A DNA stretch of 48,045 bases from an uncultured Ignatzschineria sp. (lineage in GTDB: Bacteria > Pseudomonadota > Gammaproteobacteria > Cardiobacteriales > Wohlfahrtiimonadaceae), in contig CALZEE010000013.1 in the NCBI GenBank assembly GCA_945639195.1, positions 1 through 48,045 on the forward strand. Reading direction: 5' to 3'. Positions within the stretch are counted from its first letter, which is position 1, and each line of letters opens with the position of its first letter. A program made the translations under genes and the position numbers. This document shows, piece after piece, positions 45,064 to 48,045 of this stretch. The notes under the pieces were generated by a model. The model ran no database searches. It saw only the letters and a list, made by a program, of their open reading frames with translations, and was not told the DNA's origin.

Positions 45064-45594
45064 CTAGATTTCAATACGGCTATAGACAATTTGGTCGACA
45101 AAATCTCCACAAAGATTTTTAGTGTGTCGAAGCATGCCTTCTTTTTCCATGCCAATTTTTTCCATGACACGCCCAGATGCACCATTTTCTGATGCAAATT
45201 TTGCCCATACACGTTGTACATTCAATGTATTAAAGGCAAATTCTAAAAGGTGTTTTGCAGCCTCTGGTGCGTAACCATTCCCCCAATATTTTTTATTGAT
45301 TGCGTAGGCAAGTTCTGCTGATTTCTCGCCTTCATTGATACGAAGATCGCAAGTTCCGATCATTTTTCCATTTTCTTTGAGTTCAATAGCAAAGTTGCCA
45401 AGGGGAGCACTCATAAATAAATTAGAGATCACCCAATTTGTTTCATCGATTGATTTGTGGGTAGGGAAGGTGTGTTTTGTATTTTCAGGATCGCTCGCAT
45501 ATTCAAAAAGATCAGCTGCATCATCTAAGGTAATGGGTCTTAGGATTAATCGGTCTGTTTCTAAAATACGGTGTTTAGCTAATTGATAAAACAT
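45064..45594 (-). CDS. GNAT-family N-acetyltransferase, RimJ/RimL type
   Basis: The 176-residue product begins with ILETDRLILRPITLDDAADLFEYASDPENTKHTFP and has the acetyl-CoA site segment KKYWGNGYAPEAAKHLLEFAF, then SGRVMEKIGMEKEGMLR. This is the RimJ/RimL-like group that acetylates protein N-termini or small amines; the target is not predictable. 20 bp upstream of the CDF gene, likely one transcript. Confidence 0.93.
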   Translation of the reverse strand: MFYQLAKHRILETDRLILRPITLDDAADLFEYASDPENTKHTFPTHKSIDETNWVISNLFMSAPLGNFAIELKENGKMIGTCDLRINEGEKSAELAYAINKKYWGNGYAPEAAKHLLEFAFNTLNVQRVWAKFASENGASGRVMEKIGMEKEGMLRHTKNLCGDFVDQIVYSRIEI

Positions 45595-45889
45595 AACGTG
45601 ATTCCTTATATAAAAGGGGATTCTAGATAATTTCAGTATAGGATGATGAAATGAGGGGGATAATTAAATGATGTTTAAATATCTTCTTCATTGATCAACA
45701 TGATACTTCAGTGAGGTGGTTTCGCTGATAAGATCATTGGCATGATTAATAAGGAGAGATTAACATGCTTAAAGTCGTTAATATCAGCGGGTGTTAAAGC
45801 TCTTTTAGGGAAATCTATAGAGATCTTTGAAAAGCAACCTGTGATTTTATCACTATTATTCGCAAAAGTATTTTATAGAAATTGAATGA
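45595..45889. other. Intergenic region between GNAT and katA
   Basis: Roughly 300 bp with no supported gene. A good ribosome site (AAGGAG at 45751-45756) precedes an ATG at 45764, but its frame has only ten codons (MLKVVNISGC). Another frame, ATG 45742 to stop 45885, gives 47 residues without a good ribosome site. Confidence 0.4.
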
Positions 45890-45890
45890 T

Positions 45891-45922
45891 AAAAAAAGAG
45901 TTCTCATTAGAGAACTCTTTCT
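45891..45922 (-). terminator. Terminator of katA
   Basis: AAAGAGTTCT (45895-45904) pairs perfectly with AGAACTCTTT (45911-45920). Read leftward it is followed by a T-run (the A's at 45891-45897). Confidence 0.9.
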
Positions 45923-45960
45923 GTACATGACTGATTAACGTGTGTTAATGGCTCAATTGA

Positions 45961-47433
45961 TTATTTCATTTCAGCAATGATCTTGTCGATATCAAACCCA
46001 AGTGCTTTTGCAACGCCCGCACCATAATCAGGATGAGCTTTGTAGCAGTGAGTGATATGTCGGATTTTAATGTGGTCTTCGCTATCGCCCATATTACGGC
46101 CTGTATTAGCAAAGAGTCGCGCTTTTTCATCATCATTCATGAGCATAAATAACTTACCAGGCTGTTCAAAGTAGTTATTATCATCTTCTCTGAAGTCCCA
46201 GCGAGTTGCGGGTCCCATAATATCTAAAGCAGGTTCTTCGTATTGTGGGGATTCATTCCATTCGCCATAACTGTTAGGCTCATAAGCGATGCGGCTTCCC
46301 TGGTTACCATCCATGCGCATTGCGCCATCTCTATGGAAGCTGTGAACAGGGCAACGTGGTGAGTTAACCGGAATCTGATGATGATTCACGCCTAAACGAT
46401 AACGTTGCGCGTCGCCATAAGAGAAGAGTCTGCCTTGAAGCATTCTATCTGGAGAGAAGCCAATTCCCGGAACGATATGTGCAGGGTTAAATGCTGCTTG
46501 CTCGACATCTTGGAAGTAGTTATCAGGATTGCGGTTAAGCTCAAATGTACCAACGGGGATTAGTGGGAAATCTTTTTTATACCAAACTTTTGTCAGGTCA
46601 AAGGGATTATAAGGCATATTTTCCGCTTCTTCTTGAGTCATGATTTGAATAAACATGTCCCATTTAGGGAAGTTTCCGGCTTCGATAGAGGTATAAAGGT
46701 CGCGTTGAGCGGCTTCTCTGTCTTTCCCGACAATCGCTTCGGCTTCTGCATCTGTGAGATTCTCAATACCTTGTTGAGAGACTAAATGGAACTTAACCCA
46801 GTAGCGCTCTTTATCTGCATTAATAAAGCTGAATGTGTGGCTACCAAATCCATGCATATGGCGATGGGATTTAGGAATGCCTCGATCGCTCATTGTAATA
46901 GTAATTTGATGCAACGCTTCAGGAAGAGATGTCCAGAAGTCCCAGTTTGTATTTGGGCAACGCATATTGGTGCGTGGGTCTCTTTTGACGGCATGGTTAA
47001 GGTCTGGGAATTTGAGCGGATCACGGAAGAAGAAGACCGGAGTATTATTGCCCACTAAGTCCCAGTTACCTTCTTCGGTGTAGAAGCGCATTGCAAAGCC
47101 GCGGATATCGCGCTCAGTATCTGCGCCGCCGCGTTCACCTGCAACCGTCGAAAAACGAACAAACATCTCTGTTTCTTTCCCAATCTCTGAAAAGAGTTTA
47201 GCGGCAGTATATTTGCTGATGTCATGCGTAACTGTAAATTTACCAAAAGCGCCAGATCCTTTAGCATGCATTCTTCTTTCTGGGATCACTTCTCTATCGA
47301 AATGGGCAAGTTTCTCTAAAAACCAAACATCTTGGAGGAGCATAGGTCCACGTCGGCCAGCCGTCATCACATCTTGGTTATTTGATACAGGGGCACCTGC
47401 GGCAGTAGTAAGGTGTTTTTTATCAGTTGTCAT
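45961..47433 (-). CDS. katA: Monofunctional haem catalase, clade 3
   Basis: The 490-residue product is a small-subunit catalase. Catalytic His56 lies in [13 protein letters not shown], Asn129 in [14 protein letters not shown], and the haem Tyr in [14 protein letters not shown] near 340. The NADPH-type region [19 protein letters not shown] also appears. It breaks down H2O2 in the cytoplasm. A leftward monocistronic gene with its own terminator; its promoter lies in the gap to the right, where no certain OxyR site was found. Confidence 0.97.
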   Translation of the reverse strand: MTTDKKHLTTAAGAPVSNNQDVMTAGRRGPMLLQDVWFLEKLAHFDREVIPERRMHAKGSGAFGKFTVTHDISKYTAAKLFSEIGKETEMFVRFSTVAGERGGADTERDIRGFAMRFYTEEGNWDLVGNNTPVFFFRDPLKFPDLNHAVKRDPRTNMRCPNTNWDFWTSLPEALHQITITMSDRGIPKSHRHMHGFGSHTFSFINADKERYWVKFHLVSQQGIENLTDAEAEAIVGKDREAAQRDLYTSIEAGNFPKWDMFIQIMTQEEAENMPYNPFDLTKVWYKKDFPLIPVGTFELNRNPDNYFQDVEQAAFNPAHIVPGIGFSPDRMLQGRLFSYGDAQRYRLGVNHHQIPVNSPRCPVHSFHRDGAMRMDGNQGSRIAYEPNSYGEWNESPQYEEPALDIMGPATRWDFREDDNNYFEQPGKLFMLMNDDEKARLFANTGRNMGDSEDHIKIRHITHCYKAHPDYGAGVAKALGFDIDKIIAEMK

Positions 47434-48045
47434 AATAATATCCTTCCATGTAAAGAGTTGTTAATCGCTAAAGACATAGTAGACCGTATCAGCTCATTCA
47501 GGAAATGAATATATTTGATCTATTTGATAAGGCTCAAGGAAATGAGGCTGATTACTATTTTTTATAGTGTAGGGATATCGGAAAATTAATTGTTATAGAG
47601 AGAGATTGGAAGAACAAGGATGGGGCAGAGCTTATGGAGATATCGCGTATATCTATATAGTGAAGGTGATCTATATGGTTCTATATGTATTAGAAATATA
47701 TATATGTTGGTATATAAGGAAATAGGGAGTGTTGATCTAGTGTATCTGCCAGTCAGGCTTCCATGGTGCTTATATGTATATAGAGTTTGATCTGATTTTA
47801 GATTGTATTCTTTATCTGGGAGAGTGCTTTTGGATGCAGGTGAGATTTTTCTTAAGTTTTTTAAGCTGTTTTATGGTGGTTTTGAGAATAGAATTTAGGG
47901 ATGATAAGTTTAATTTTAAGAATTTTTAAGACCTAATGATAGGTTTTAAGCGGGTTCCCATTGATTGATTAATACTTGTACAGAAATCCCCTTGCATCTT
48001 TCCCTAAAAAGCGTAGAATTCTCTTTCTCGATTGACGGCGTTGAT
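47434..48045. other. AT-rich non-coding end of window
   Basis: About 600 bp with no credible gene. It holds repeated TCTATAT blocks (47652, 47670, 47680) and TATATA runs to about 47720. The terminal 60 bases hold a promoter pointing right. Confidence 0.6.
47992..48019 (+). promoter_or_regulatory. Strong-looking promoter pointing out of the window
   Basis: TTGCAT (47992-47997), 16 bases, TAGAAT (48014-48019). The sequence runs on to the window edge with no start codon in sight, as expected for a stable-RNA or long-leader transcript, but the product is not visible. Confidence 0.45.

Overview
The window is a 48 kb stretch of a fairly AT-rich gammaproteobacterial chromosome. The class-level placement rests on several observations: the petABC-sspA-sspB block, an SspB with a ClpX-binding tail, kdsB (outer-membrane LPS synthesis), mlaC/mlaB (outer-membrane lipid asymmetry), the rpsF-rpsR-rplI operon, a classical fur, and an ffs-dnaX-ybaB-recR block. 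The low GC and gene content would fit the Cardiobacteriales (Ignatzschineria/Wohlfahrtiimonas-like), but that genus-level guess comes from general impression and not from a search.

Region by region. 1-3.4 kb is accessory DNA. It holds the 3' part of a Z1-domain helicase-like gene that runs off the left edge (Z1 proteins are known from MutL/MORC-type restriction and defence clusters), then a frameshifted C-terminal remnant of a P4-type integrase. 3.4-7.3 kb has two small hypothetical genes that share a repeated 3' hairpin. Between them lie an AEC-type carboxylate transporter and a benzoylformate-decarboxylase-like gene cut by an in-frame TAA. 7.5-11.3 kb is a self-contained catabolic cassette: LacI regulator, sigma70 promoter with an overlapping CG-centred operator, SLC23-like permease, and iron-type alcohol dehydrogenase. 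11.4-14.3 kb has an unknown acidic protein and a MscS-like membrane protein.

From 14.5 kb on, most genes are core. Leftward come rplI/rpsR/rpsF and psd/kdsB. A 780-bp intergenic region with clustered DnaA-box-like sequences follows, then rightward mazG-xseA. A long leftward block holds a lipase-like hydrolase, sspB-sspA, petC-petB-petA (cytochrome bc1), efp, two tandem TRAP binding proteins, dctM-dctQ and fbp. Rightward again are fur (overlapping a PMT/ArnT-like glycosyltransferase), ppiD, murB, mlaC, mlaB, tRNA-Gly, tRNA-Cys, the 4.5S RNA gene ffs, dnaX (with a nine-A slippery run), ybaB, recR, a HIT hydrolase and a di-haem cytochrome c peroxidase. The right end carries a leftward CDF cation transporter, a GNAT acetyltransferase and a catalase. 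It finishes with a 600-bp AT-rich non-coding segment whose last 60 bases hold a strong-looking outward promoter.

Themes: respiration and peroxide handling (bc1, CcpA, KatA) together with metal control (Fur, CDF); uptake of organic acids (AEC, TRAP); DNA maintenance (XseA, DnaX, YbaB, RecR, MazG); envelope biogenesis (KdsB, Psd, MurB, MlaC/B, PpiD, glycosyltransferase). The best candidates for something not well described are the Z1 island at the left edge, the LacI/SLC23/Fe-ADH cassette, the DnaA-box intergenic region, the dnaX A9 site and the glycosyltransferase lacking its usual Asp-Glu motif.
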